Origin: Xenorhabdus bovienii | Lineage (GTDB): Bacteria > Pseudomonadota > Gammaproteobacteria > Enterobacterales > Enterobacteriaceae | Length of the DNA stretch: 60,184 bases | NCBI RefSeq assembly: GCF_024721015.1 | Contig: NZ_JANAIF010000023.1 | Location: 1-60,184 of the forward strand | Direction of reading: 5' to 3' | In this document: one piece after another, positions 52,201-60,184 of the stretch | Layout of the letters: each line of letters begins with the position of its first letter | Position numbering within the stretch: the stretch's first letter is position 1 | Translations under genes and position numbers: made by a program | The notes under the pieces: generated by a model | Told to the model about the DNA's origin: nothing | Seen by the model: only the letters and a program-made list of their open reading frames with translations | Database searches by the model: none

Positions 52201-55200
52201 GATGTCACATTGGATGCCGCCAGCCTGCGCGAACAACTGAGCACCCACTTGGCTGAATATATGCTGCCGAGTGCATTCGTGATATTAGATGCCTTCCCAC
52301 TGAACCCGAACGGAAAACTGGATCGTAAAGCGCTGCCGGTGCCAGATCGTACCGCCATAATCAGCCGTGAATATCAGGCACCTCAAGGGGAAACCGAGCA
52401 GCAACTGGCCGCGGTTTGGCAAAATCTGTTGGGGTTAGAGCAGATTGGACGTCAAGACAACTTCTTTGAACTAGGCGGGCATTCACTGCTGGTCGTCAGC
52501 CTGATCGAACAACTGCGCCAACGCGGTCTCGCCGTGAGTGTCAGTGCGGTTTTCTCAGCCCCGACGCTAGCCGCTATGGCCGCACATTTAACCGATGATG
52601 CCGCATCTGATACCCGTACGCAGGCCGTTCCCCCGAACCTGATCCCGGACGATTGCCAAGCCATCACGCCGGAGATGTTGCCACTGGTCACACTGACACA
52701 GGACAATATTGACCAGCTTGTTACCCGAGTCAGCGGCGGGGCGGCCAACATTCAGGATATTTACCCGCTGGGGCCATTGCAGGAAGGCATTCTGTTCCAC
52801 CATATGCTGGAAACAACGGGAGACACCTATCTCGACAGCCAGCTTATGACCTTTGACAGCCGCCAACGGCTGGATGCGTTTCTGCTGGCGCTGCAACAGG
52901 TGATCGATCGTCATGATATCCTGCGTAGCGCCGTCCACTGGCATGGGCAGCCGGAGCCGGTACAGGTAGTTTACCATCAGGCTCCTCTTCCTGTGATAGT
53001 GTTAGCCCTGTCACCAGAGGAAGACGCTGAACAGCAATTACGCCGCCATACTGATTCCCGCTCCATACGGATGGATATCACCCAAGCGCCGTTAATGTCA
53101 GCCAATATTGCCAAAGATCCGCATAGCGAAACCTGGCTGCTGTCCTTGCTGCACCATCATCTGGTGTGTGATCACCTGTCACTGGAGCTGATATTTAATG
53201 AAGTCCAGACATTGCTGCTGGGACAAGGTGACCATTTACAGCCCGCGTTGCCCTACCGCAATTTCATCGCTCAGACCCGAAGCGTTCCCGTTGAAAAACA
53301 TCAGGCTTATTTTCAACAGTTGCTAGGTGATGTTGATGAACCCACTCTGCCCTTTGGTTTACTGGATGTTCAGGCAAGTAATAATGAGATCGCAGAAGCC
53401 GTTTTAACACTGGATGACGAACTGGCGCAGAGGATACAAGACTGCGCCCGTCAGCAGGGAGTCAGCGCCGCCGTCCTGTTCCATGTCGCTTGGGCACAAG
53501 TGCTGGCGCAATGCAGTAATCGGGAAGATGTGGTCTTCGGTACGGTGTTATTGGGACGGTTACAGGGCGGTGAGGATACGACCCGAATACTGGGTATGTT
53601 TATCAATACCTTACCCGTTCGTGTCATCTTGCAGGATCGCAGTGTTCAACAAACGGTACAGGAGACTTATCAGCAACTCAGTCAGTTACTGGCACATGAG
53701 CAGGCGCCACTGGCGGTTGCCCAGCGTTGCAGTGGGATTCCTGTTTCCCTGCCCCTGTTTAACAGCCTGCTCAATTTCCGTCACAGTGCAGATGATGACG
53801 AGCAGGATCTGTCACTCGCCTGGGAAGGTATCCAGACCCTCAGTGGTAAAGAGCGTAGTAATTATCCTCTGTCGCTGGATGTGGACGCCTTCGATGACGG
53901 TTTTGCGCTGACCGCTCAATGCAGCCAGCAAATTGATCCTGCCCGCATTAACGCTTATATGGATATTGCCCTGCAAGAGCTGGCGGCGGCGCTGCAAAAT
54001 CAGCCTGAACAAAGTATCCAGTCCTTGACTATCCTGCCATCAGCAGAACGTTCTCAGTTGCTAGCAGACTTTAACAATACCGCAGTGGCCTATCCGCAGG
54101 ATAAGCTGCTACCGCAGTTATTTGAGCAGCAAGTAGAGCACACACCGGATGCGATTGCCTTAATCTGGGAAGATCACTCTCTCAGTTACACCAAATTGAA
54201 CCAGCGCGCCAACCAACTGGCTCACGCCCTGATTGCTTTTGGTGTTCAGCCTGATGACCGCGTGGCGATTTGTATTGAGCGCAATCTCGACATGGTGATT
54301 GGGATGCTCGGCATATTAAAAGCCGGGGCGGGTTATGTTCCGCTTGACCCTGAATACCCTGCCGAACGTCTGGCCTATATCCTGTCAGACAGTGCGCCCA
54401 AATTACTGCTCACCCAGCAGCATTTGCAGGCACGATTGCCGGTAGAAGATCTGGCCGTCTGGCAACTGGACGAAGCCCGCCATTTAAATAGCGTGGCACC
54501 GCAACCGACCGATAACCCTGATCCACGCCAGTTGGGGCTGCATCCCCATCATCTGGCCTATATCATCTATACCTCCGGCTCCACCGGTCTGCCCAAAGGG
54601 GTGATGATTGAACACCATAACGTGGTGAATTTCACCTATGCCCAATGCCAGAACAGTGAGCTCAAATCCACTGACCGCGTCCTGCAATTTGCCTCAGTTT
54701 CATTTGATACCGCCGTGTCTGAAATTTTCCCGACGCTGGCCGTTGGCGCAACCCTGATCCTGCGTCCGGCGCATATTCGCATACCGGATGCTACCTTCAG
54801 TCAGTTCTTGCAGGAGCAGGCAATCAGCGTCGCCGATCTGCCCACCGCCTTCTGGCACCAGTGGGTACAAGAGATGAAAGCCGGCCGCAGTGGTTTCAGT
54901 TCCCACCTGCGTTCGGTCACGGTCGGCGGTGAAAAAGCCGAACACCGCCATTTCGTCACTTGGCAATCGATGCCGGAAACCCGGCATTGCCGCTGGATCG
55001 ACACTTACGGGCCAACGGAAACGACGGTCAGTGCCACTGCCCTGACACTGGATAACCCTGCTTCCTATGGCATGGAAACCCTGTCGATTGGCCATCCTCT
55101 TATCAATACCTACATTTATATTCTTGATACGCGGGGACAACCCGTCCCCATTGGTGTCACCGGAGAAATCTATATTGGTGGCGCAGGGGTTGCCAGGGGC

Positions 55201-58200
55201 TATCTGAACCGACCTGAACTCACCGCAGAACGTTTTGTGTCCGACCCATTCAGTGAACAACCTCATGCGCGGATGTACCGGACGGGCGATCTGGGCTGCT
55301 GGCGACCAGATGGCACCATTGTCTACCTCGGCCGCAATGATTTTCAGGTCAAAATCCGTGGCTTCCGCATTGAACTGGGTGAAATCGAAAACCAGTTAGC
55401 CGCCTGTGTGGGGGTCAGTGATGCCGTGGTGGTGGCGCGTGAAGAAGGCGCAGGCGATAAACGTCTGGTGGCTTACCTCGTGCCAAAGTCCGGTGTCACG
55501 TTGGATGCAGCCGATTTGCGCGAACAATTGAGTATTCACCTGGCAGAATATATGCTGCCGAGCGCATTCGTGATACTGGATACGTTCCCTCTAAACCCGA
55601 ATGGCAAACTGGATCGCAAGGCCTTGCCGGCACCCGATCACGCTGCCTCCGTCAGCCGTGAATTTCAGGCTCCTCAGGGTGAAACCGAACAACAACTCGC
55701 CTCTGTCTGGCAGACCCTGCTGGGACTGGAACAAGTCGGGCGTCATGACAACTTCTTTGAATTGGGCGGGCATTCGCTGCTGGTCGTCAGCCTGATTGAA
55801 CAACTGCGCCAACGCAATCTGACTCTAGATGTCAGTAGCGTCTTCTCTTCGCCGACATTGGCGGCGATGGCGGTTCGTCTGGCCGCGTCAGATTCTGATG
55901 GCTCTGCCGGCATAAGCGTACCGCCGAATCTCATCACCGACGATTGCCAGATTATTACACCGGAGATGCTGCCGCTGGTGGCACTGACGCAGACCAACAT
56001 TGACCAAATCGTTACCCAAGTCTCCGGCGGGATCAGTAACATTCAGGATATCTACCCGCTGGGGCCATTGCAGGAAGGCATTCTGTTCCACCATTTACTG
56101 GAAACGGAAGGCGATACTTATCTGGACAACCTGTTGATGACCTTTGACAGCCGCCAGCGTCTGGATGCGTTTTTACTCGCGCTGCAACAGGTGTTCCACC
56201 GCCACGATATTCTGCGCAGTGCGATCCTCTGGGATGACCTGCCGCAGCCGGTACAGGTGGTTTATCGTCAGGCACCGATCCCCGTCACAGAGTTAACCCT
56301 GTCACCGGAGGAAGAAGCCGAACAGCAACTGCGTCGCCATATTGATCCCCGCTCGGTACGGATGGATATCACCCAAGCGCCGTTAATGTCCGCCAGCCTT
56401 GCCAAAGATCCGCAGAGTGAAACCTGGCTTCTGGCTTTACTGCACCACCATCTGGTGTGTGATCACCAGTCGCTGGAGATGATATTTAACGAAGTGCAGG
56501 CAATCATGATAGGCCAGAGCGACGATCTGCCGTCGTCACTGCCCTACCGTAACTTTATTGCCCAGACTCGCGCCGTACCGCTTGAAAAACATCAGGACTA
56601 TTTCCGCCAGCTTTTGGGCGATGTGGATGAACCCACCCTGCCCTTTGGCTTACAGGAAGTCTATGGTGAAGATAGCAACATCATAGAAGCGGAATTCGAT
56701 CTGGATGCTTCGTTTGCGCAGACACTACGGGAATGTGCCCGTCAGCAGGGAGTCAGTGCCGCAGTACTGTTCCACGTCGCCTGGGCGCAGGTATTGGCAC
56801 AATGCAGCGGACGGGATGATGTCGTCTTCGGTACGGTGTTATTGGGACGGTTACAGGGTGTTGCCGGCGCCGATCAGACACTGGGGATGTTTATGAATAC
56901 ATTACCCATACGGATCAAGCTGAGTACCTTCAATGTACAGCAGGTCGTCCAGCAAACTTATCGCTTATTGAGTGAATTACTGGAGCATGAGCAGGCACCG
57001 CTGGCAATGGCTCAAAATTGCAGTGGAGTTACCCCGCCTCTGCCATTGTTCAGTAGCCTGTTGAATTATCGTCATAATCAGGATGATACCCAGCAGACAA
57101 CCCTCACGGCCTGGGAAGGCATCGGATTGTTAAATGTCGATGAGCGCACCAACTATCCTCTGAGTTTATCTGTCGATGACACCGCGCAAGGCTTTACACT
57201 GGTCGCACAATGTGTTCCGGAACTTGATCCCATGCGGATTAATAACTTCATGAACACGGTGTTACAGGGTTTAGTTGAAAGCCTGAAAAATTCGCCGGAA
57301 CAAACCTGCCTGCAACTCAACATACTGCCGCAGGAAGAACGTACACAGCTTCTGCGAACATTCAACAACACCCGTGAGGCTTACCCGCAGGATCAACTGA
57401 TCCACCAGCTCATTGAACAACAAGTAGAGCGCTCCCCTACCGCAACCGCGCTGATTTATGATGACAATCAATTGAGTTACGACGAACTGAACCGTCGGGC
57501 CAACCAACTGGCACACTATCTGATTGCGTTTGGGGTACGTCCGGATGATCGGGTCGCCATTTGTGTAGAACGTGGTCTGGAGATGGTCATCGGTTTATTG
57601 GCAATCATGAAAGCCGGGGCGGGTTATATCCCTCTCGATCCAGAATACCCCAGTGAACGCCTGTCTTATATGCTGTCAGACAGCCAGCCCACCGTATTAC
57701 TGACTCAGCATAGCCTGCAAACCCGTTTGTCTGAGACTGATACGCCAATATTGATACTGGATAGTGATGAATATCAGGCAAATATCATTCATCAACCTGA
57801 GTGCAACCTGCCAGCCACCGATTTAGGTATTACATCACGTAATCTGGCCTATGTGCTGTATACCTCCGGTTCGACGGGACGCCCCAAAGGGGTCATGGTT
57901 GAGCATATTGGGGTAGTAAACCTGCTGCTATCAATGAAAGACCGGCTGCAAATCTCTGTCGATGATACCCTGCTCACCGCGACCACAATTGGCTTTGACG
58001 TTGCCGCACTTGAGCTGTATCTGCCCTTATGCAACGGCAGTACCTGCGTCATAGCGCCATCATTGACCGCCAGAGATCCAGAGCAATTAGCGGAATTGAT
58101 CGCCGCACGCAACATCAAAGTCATGCAGGCGACTCCTACGACCTGGCGCATGCTGCTTGATTCCGGCTGGACAGGTGCCGCGATCAAAGCGACAAGTGGA

Positions 58201-60024
58201 GGAGAAGCATTACCTCACGAACTGGCACAGCGTTTAAAAGAAAAAGTCAGTGGATTGTGGAACCTGTATGGGCCGACAGAAACCACTATCTGCTCAACGG
58301 CTTCCGGCAATCTTCAGACGGAGCCAGAGAGCCGCTATACCACGCCCCAGATCACGATTGGTCGTCCGATCGCCAATACTCAGATCTACATTCTTGATAA
58401 ACACGGCCATCCCGTTCCGATGGGTGTGGCCGGTGAAATTCATATCGGCGGTATTGGCGTCACGCGTGGCTATTTTAACCGTCCGGATCTCACGGTAGAG
58501 CGTTTTGTCCATGACCCATTCAGTGACGAAGCGAGGGCACCAGCTGATAGACGCATGTATAAAACGGGAGACTTGGGACGCTGGCTCCCTGACGGCAACA
58601 TTGACTATCTCGGCCGTAATGATTTTCAGGTCAAAATCCGCGGATTCCGTATTGAATTAGGGGAGATTGAAGCCAGATTACTCGCCTGTTCCGATATCAA
58701 AGAAGCCGTTGTCATGGTGCGTGAAGATACCGCCAATGATAAGCGTCTGGTCGCCTATCTGGTACTACAGCCGGAGGCATCCCTGAACCCGGAGAAACTC
58801 CGTGAAACTTTACAGGCCAGTTTAGCCAGCTACATGGTTCCCAATGCCTTTGTAGCGCTGGATTCATTCCCGCAGACACCAAACGGTAAATTGGATCGTC
58901 AAGCGCTGCCATTACCGGATGACTCAGCGGTCATTGCTCAAATCGGTTATGAAGCACCTGTCGGAGAGACAGAAAATATCATTGCTGACGTCTGGCAAGA
59001 AAGCCTCGGCCTTGAACGTGTCGGAAGGCATGATCACTTCTTCGAATTGGGTGGTCACTCCTTATTGACATTGCAAGTTGTCGTGCGCTTACGTCAGGCG
59101 CTCGGCATGGATATCGCCATACGCGACCTGCTTATTCATCCGACAATCAATGAACTTGCCGCTTATCTTCAAGCGAAAAATCCATTGAGTCCCCCTCTGG
59201 CTCAACAGCAAAATATCGTCACAATCCGTAAAGGAAACGGAAAATCATCATTGTTCTTCATTCATCCGGCGGGAGGTGACGTTCAGTATGCTTACGATCT
59301 TACCGCTTATATTGATGATAAAGACCGGTCAATTTATGGGATCATCGCCAGTGATGCCTTCGGGGAAGAAAATGCCCGGTTAACCATCAGCGAAATCGCT
59401 AAAGAGTACGTTGCCTGTCTCCGTCAGACGCAGATACAGGGACCTTATGATCTGGCAGGATGGTCAGTTGGCGGAACCATTGCGTATGAAATGGCATGCC
59501 AACTGATGGCTGAAGGCGAAACCGTCAATTTTGTCGGTCTATTTGATTCAGGTGCCAGCTATCAGGACGCATTCTCTCCGGAAGAAAAACAAGCAGGTCT
59601 GCCATTTAATGAAACAGCCACATTGCTTGAAGTACTGCCAGAAAATATGCCAGCCTCTCTGCATGATGAGATCCAGAGATTAGCGGAAAACCATGACTGC
59701 GAGGCGATATTGATGCTTGCTCAACAGAACGATTTATTCCCTGCTTCTGAGAATATCAGGCATCAACTACACCTTTATCACAACATTTCTGTCGCTGCTT
59801 ATCACTATATTCCATCGACAGCCACGGTTGACGTCACCCTATTCAGGGCAACGGAAGACAATGATCAGAGTAGTCACGCCCTTGGCTGGGAAGCCGTTAT
59901 ACCGAAAGAACGGCTAACTGTCGTTCCGATCAACGGTTCTCATGAATCCATCATGGAGCCGCCCCACATCCAAGATGTCGGAAAGGCATTACTTTCAGCC
60001 ATGACGACCCCGAGAGGATATTAA
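49288..60024 (+). CDS. paxC: Non-ribosomal peptide synthetase PaxC, modules 5-7 plus thioesterase
   Basis: A 3578-residue terminal synthetase, C-A-T-C/E-A-T-C/E-A-T-TE. The N-terminal MNINEQTLDKLRQAVLQKKI helix is the acceptor docking element. C1 has HHIISDG (about 179). C2 and C3 begin with HHMLETTGD and HHLLETEGD, the dual condensation/epimerisation signature, and have HHLVCDH (about 1288 and 2385). Pocket residues: D-T-S-E-V-V-T-V-I (module 5), D-T-S-D-V-V-T-V-S (6) and D-V-L-Q-A-S-L-I-C (7). The last resembles the glycine code DILQLGLIW changed at several pocket positions. Carrier motifs GGHSLL are near 1065, 2160 and 3255. The thioesterase (about 3311-3578) has GWSVG with Ser3393, Asp near 3420 and His3552 in NGSHESI; it should release the heptapeptide, in PAX peptides by lactamisation onto a Lys side chain. 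A terminator follows. Confidence 0.9.
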   Translation: MNINEQTLDKLRQAVLQKKIKERIQNSLSTEKYQIQPRTDPQQALPLSWAQQRLWFLAQLDPAAQTAYHIPAGLHLQGQMNQSALQATLDSLVARHEILRTTIALVEGKAQQIIGDADCGFALTIQDLSQLPEAEQQTTVEEYTQSEASHPFDFEHGPLIRGRLLKLSQDSHILLLTQHHIISDGWSINVLMQELSTLYHTFDQGLANPLPPLTLQYADYALWQRQWLQGEVLEKQLDYWCNALQDAPALLTLPTDRPRPPQQSYAGGSVEITFPATLNAQLKTLGQRHGTTLFMTLLAGWAVLLSRISGQKDLVIGTPVANRQHRELEPLLGFFVNTLALRVQLHDNPTVSELLAQVKAHTLNAYVHQDLPFEQLVEALKPPRSLSHSPIFQVMLSQENTPGQQNVELPGLTISELDLPENSSHFDLSLSLNDSENGLVGALEYARDLFDSSSIERMVGYLTTLLTAMTADDTLRVEELPLLMSQERTRLLVDFNETTVAYPKDILLHQMVEQQVERTPDAIALIWEDTQLSYAELNQRANQLAHALIDFGVQPDDRVAICAERSPDMIIGMLGILKAGAGYIPLDTEYPAERLAYILSDSAPKLLLTQQHLQARLAVDGLPVWRLDDAGYLNAVAQQPTHNPELCQAGLLPHHLAYIIYTSGSTGQPKGVMIEHRNVVNFVHSQCQINELKSTDRVLQFSSVSFDTAVSEVFPTLSVGATLILRPAHIRIPDATFGHFLQEQRISIAELPTAFWHQWVQEMKAGRSGFSSHLRSVTVGGEKAEHRHFVTWQSMPETQNCRWLDTYGPTETTVIATALTLNSHAARSFCAAETLSIGRPIANTRIYILDTQGQPVPIGVAGEIYIGGAGVARGYLNQPELTAERFVSDPFSEQPHARMYRTGDLGCWQPDGTIVYLGRNDFQVKIRGFRIELGEIEAQLADCSGVSDAVVVAREEGAGDKRLVAYIVPKSDVTLDAASLREQLSTHLAEYMLPSAFVILDAFPLNPNGKLDRKALPVPDRTAIISREYQAPQGETEQQLAAVWQNLLGLEQIGRQDNFFELGGHSLLVVSLIEQLRQRGLAVSVSAVFSAPTLAAMAAHLTDDAASDTRTQAVPPNLIPDDCQAITPEMLPLVTLTQDNIDQLVTRVSGGAANIQDIYPLGPLQEGILFHHMLETTGDTYLDSQLMTFDSRQRLDAFLLALQQVIDRHDILRSAVHWHGQPEPVQVVYHQAPLPVIVLALSPEEDAEQQLRRHTDSRSIRMDITQAPLMSANIAKDPHSETWLLSLLHHHLVCDHLSLELIFNEVQTLLLGQGDHLQPALPYRNFIAQTRSVPVEKHQAYFQQLLGDVDEPTLPFGLLDVQASNNEIAEAVLTLDDELAQRIQDCARQQGVSAAVLFHVAWAQVLAQCSNREDVVFGTVLLGRLQGGEDTTRILGMFINTLPVRVILQDRSVQQTVQETYQQLSQLLAHEQAPLAVAQRCSGIPVSLPLFNSLLNFRHSADDDEQDLSLAWEGIQTLSGKERSNYPLSLDVDAFDDGFALTAQCSQQIDPARINAYMDIALQELAAALQNQPEQSIQSLTILPSAERSQLLADFNNTAVAYPQDKLLPQLFEQQVEHTPDAIALIWEDHSLSYTKLNQRANQLAHALIAFGVQPDDRVAICIERNLDMVIGMLGILKAGAGYVPLDPEYPAERLAYILSDSAPKLLLTQQHLQARLPVEDLAVWQLDEARHLNSVAPQPTDNPDPRQLGLHPHHLAYIIYTSGSTGLPKGVMIEHHNVVNFTYAQCQNSELKSTDRVLQFASVSFDTAVSEIFPTLAVGATLILRPAHIRIPDATFSQFLQEQAISVADLPTAFWHQWVQEMKAGRSGFSSHLRSVTVGGEKAEHRHFVTWQSMPETRHCRWIDTYGPTETTVSATALTLDNPASYGMETLSIGHPLINTYIYILDTRGQPVPIGVTGEIYIGGAGVARGYLNRPELTAERFVSDPFSEQPHARMYRTGDLGCWRPDGTIVYLGRNDFQVKIRGFRIELGEIENQLAACVGVSDAVVVAREEGAGDKRLVAYLVPKSGVTLDAADLREQLSIHLAEYMLPSAFVILDTFPLNPNGKLDRKALPAPDHAASVSREFQAPQGETEQQLASVWQTLLGLEQVGRHDNFFELGGHSLLVVSLIEQLRQRNLTLDVSSVFSSPTLAAMAVRLAASDSDGSAGISVPPNLITDDCQIITPEMLPLVALTQTNIDQIVTQVSGGISNIQDIYPLGPLQEGILFHHLLETEGDTYLDNLLMTFDSRQRLDAFLLALQQVFHRHDILRSAILWDDLPQPVQVVYRQAPIPVTELTLSPEEEAEQQLRRHIDPRSVRMDITQAPLMSASLAKDPQSETWLLALLHHHLVCDHQSLEMIFNEVQAIMIGQSDDLPSSLPYRNFIAQTRAVPLEKHQDYFRQLLGDVDEPTLPFGLQEVYGEDSNIIEAEFDLDASFAQTLRECARQQGVSAAVLFHVAWAQVLAQCSGRDDVVFGTVLLGRLQGVAGADQTLGMFMNTLPIRIKLSTFNVQQVVQQTYRLLSELLEHEQAPLAMAQNCSGVTPPLPLFSSLLNYRHNQDDTQQTTLTAWEGIGLLNVDERTNYPLSLSVDDTAQGFTLVAQCVPELDPMRINNFMNTVLQGLVESLKNSPEQTCLQLNILPQEERTQLLRTFNNTREAYPQDQLIHQLIEQQVERSPTATALIYDDNQLSYDELNRRANQLAHYLIAFGVRPDDRVAICVERGLEMVIGLLAIMKAGAGYIPLDPEYPSERLSYMLSDSQPTVLLTQHSLQTRLSETDTPILILDSDEYQANIIHQPECNLPATDLGITSRNLAYVLYTSGSTGRPKGVMVEHIGVVNLLLSMKDRLQISVDDTLLTATTIGFDVAALELYLPLCNGSTCVIAPSLTARDPEQLAELIAARNIKVMQATPTTWRMLLDSGWTGAAIKATSGGEALPHELAQRLKEKVSGLWNLYGPTETTICSTASGNLQTEPESRYTTPQITIGRPIANTQIYILDKHGHPVPMGVAGEIHIGGIGVTRGYFNRPDLTVERFVHDPFSDEARAPADRRMYKTGDLGRWLPDGNIDYLGRNDFQVKIRGFRIELGEIEARLLACSDIKEAVVMVREDTANDKRLVAYLVLQPEASLNPEKLRETLQASLASYMVPNAFVALDSFPQTPNGKLDRQALPLPDDSAVIAQIGYEAPVGETENIIADVWQESLGLERVGRHDHFFELGGHSLLTLQVVVRLRQALGMDIAIRDLLIHPTINELAAYLQAKNPLSPPLAQQQNIVTIRKGNGKSSLFFIHPAGGDVQYAYDLTAYIDDKDRSIYGIIASDAFGEENARLTISEIAKEYVACLRQTQIQGPYDLAGWSVGGTIAYEMACQLMAEGETVNFVGLFDSGASYQDAFSPEEKQAGLPFNETATLLEVLPENMPASLHDEIQRLAENHDCEAILMLAQQNDLFPASENIRHQLHLYHNISVAAYHYIPSTATVDVTLFRATEDNDQSSHALGWEAVIPKERLTVVPINGSHESIMEPPHIQDVGKALLSAMTTPRGY

Positions 60025-60030
60025 TCGATT

Positions 60031-60066
60031 TAAAGAGCGTTCGCGAAAGCGGACGCTTTTTTTTAT
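60031..60066 (+). terminator. Terminator of the pax operon
   Basis: AGCGTTCGC pairs with GCGGACGCT (one G-T pair) around GAAA and is followed by a run of about nine T, directly after the paxC stop. Confidence 0.9.
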
Positions 60067-60160
60067 CTGCCTCTCTAATAAGAGATTTAGTTGCTGAGGA
60101 AAAAATATAAAATCTCAAACGCTTAAAATAAAACAACCCATGATCTATTGCATTACATAA

Positions 60161-60184
60161 TATAAATATAAATATAAATATAAA
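60161..60184. repeat. TATAAA tandem repeat at the window end
   Basis: Four exact copies of TATAAA run to the last base of the window, so the full length of the repeat is not visible. Confidence 0.8.

Overview
The window is a gammaproteobacterial chromosome segment, most likely from Xenorhabdus (Morganellaceae). The core genes have the order and sequence character of Enterobacterales. The lipase closely resembles Photorhabdus Lip-1, and the last 26 kb carry a seven-module peptide synthetase laid out like the pax (Peptide-Antimicrobial-Xenorhabdus) cluster. Identification rests on remembered family sequences; no database search was possible.

Region 1 (1-5000) is housekeeping: rimJ(-), mdtH(+), yceB(+), ycdY(-), ghrA(-), then two identical tandem tRNA-Ser(GGA) genes, each followed by its own terminator hairpin. 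Region 2 (5000-11300) is accessory: an SRPBCC-VOC fusion protein, a decayed A-T-TE synthetase (three frameshifts and one stop), an SMP-30/gluconolactonase-like gene and a WYL-type regulator. Region 3 (11300-15500) is an ynbA-ynbC-ynbD operon that lacks ynbB and ends with an unrecognised small membrane protein. It encodes a poorly understood phospholipid-modifying set.

Region 4 (15660-30300) is the conserved kdsA-hemA-prs-ychF neighbourhood: dauA(+), the leftward operon hemA-prfA-prmC-sirB1-kdsA, the rightward lolB-ispE-prs, then ychH(-), pth(+) and ychF(+). Compared with E. coli, dauA has left the prs-ychH interval and sits beside kdsA. A GDSL autotransporter lipase occupies the vacated place, and sirB2 is missing. 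Region 5 (30360-33710) holds a PLP-dependent decarboxylase, an AraC-type regulator and mdaB.

Region 6 (33890-60024) is the pax-like operon: the peptide exporter PaxT and the synthetases PaxA (1 module), PaxB (3) and PaxC (3 plus thioesterase). Colinearity predicts an acylated heptapeptide, cyclised or released by one TE. Five adenylation pockets belong to one acidic, probably Lys-type, group. Module 1 has a Ser-like pocket and module 7 a modified Gly-type scaffold. Three dual condensation/epimerisation domains predict D residues at positions 3, 5 and 6. No insertion sequence, prophage or CRISPR array was seen.
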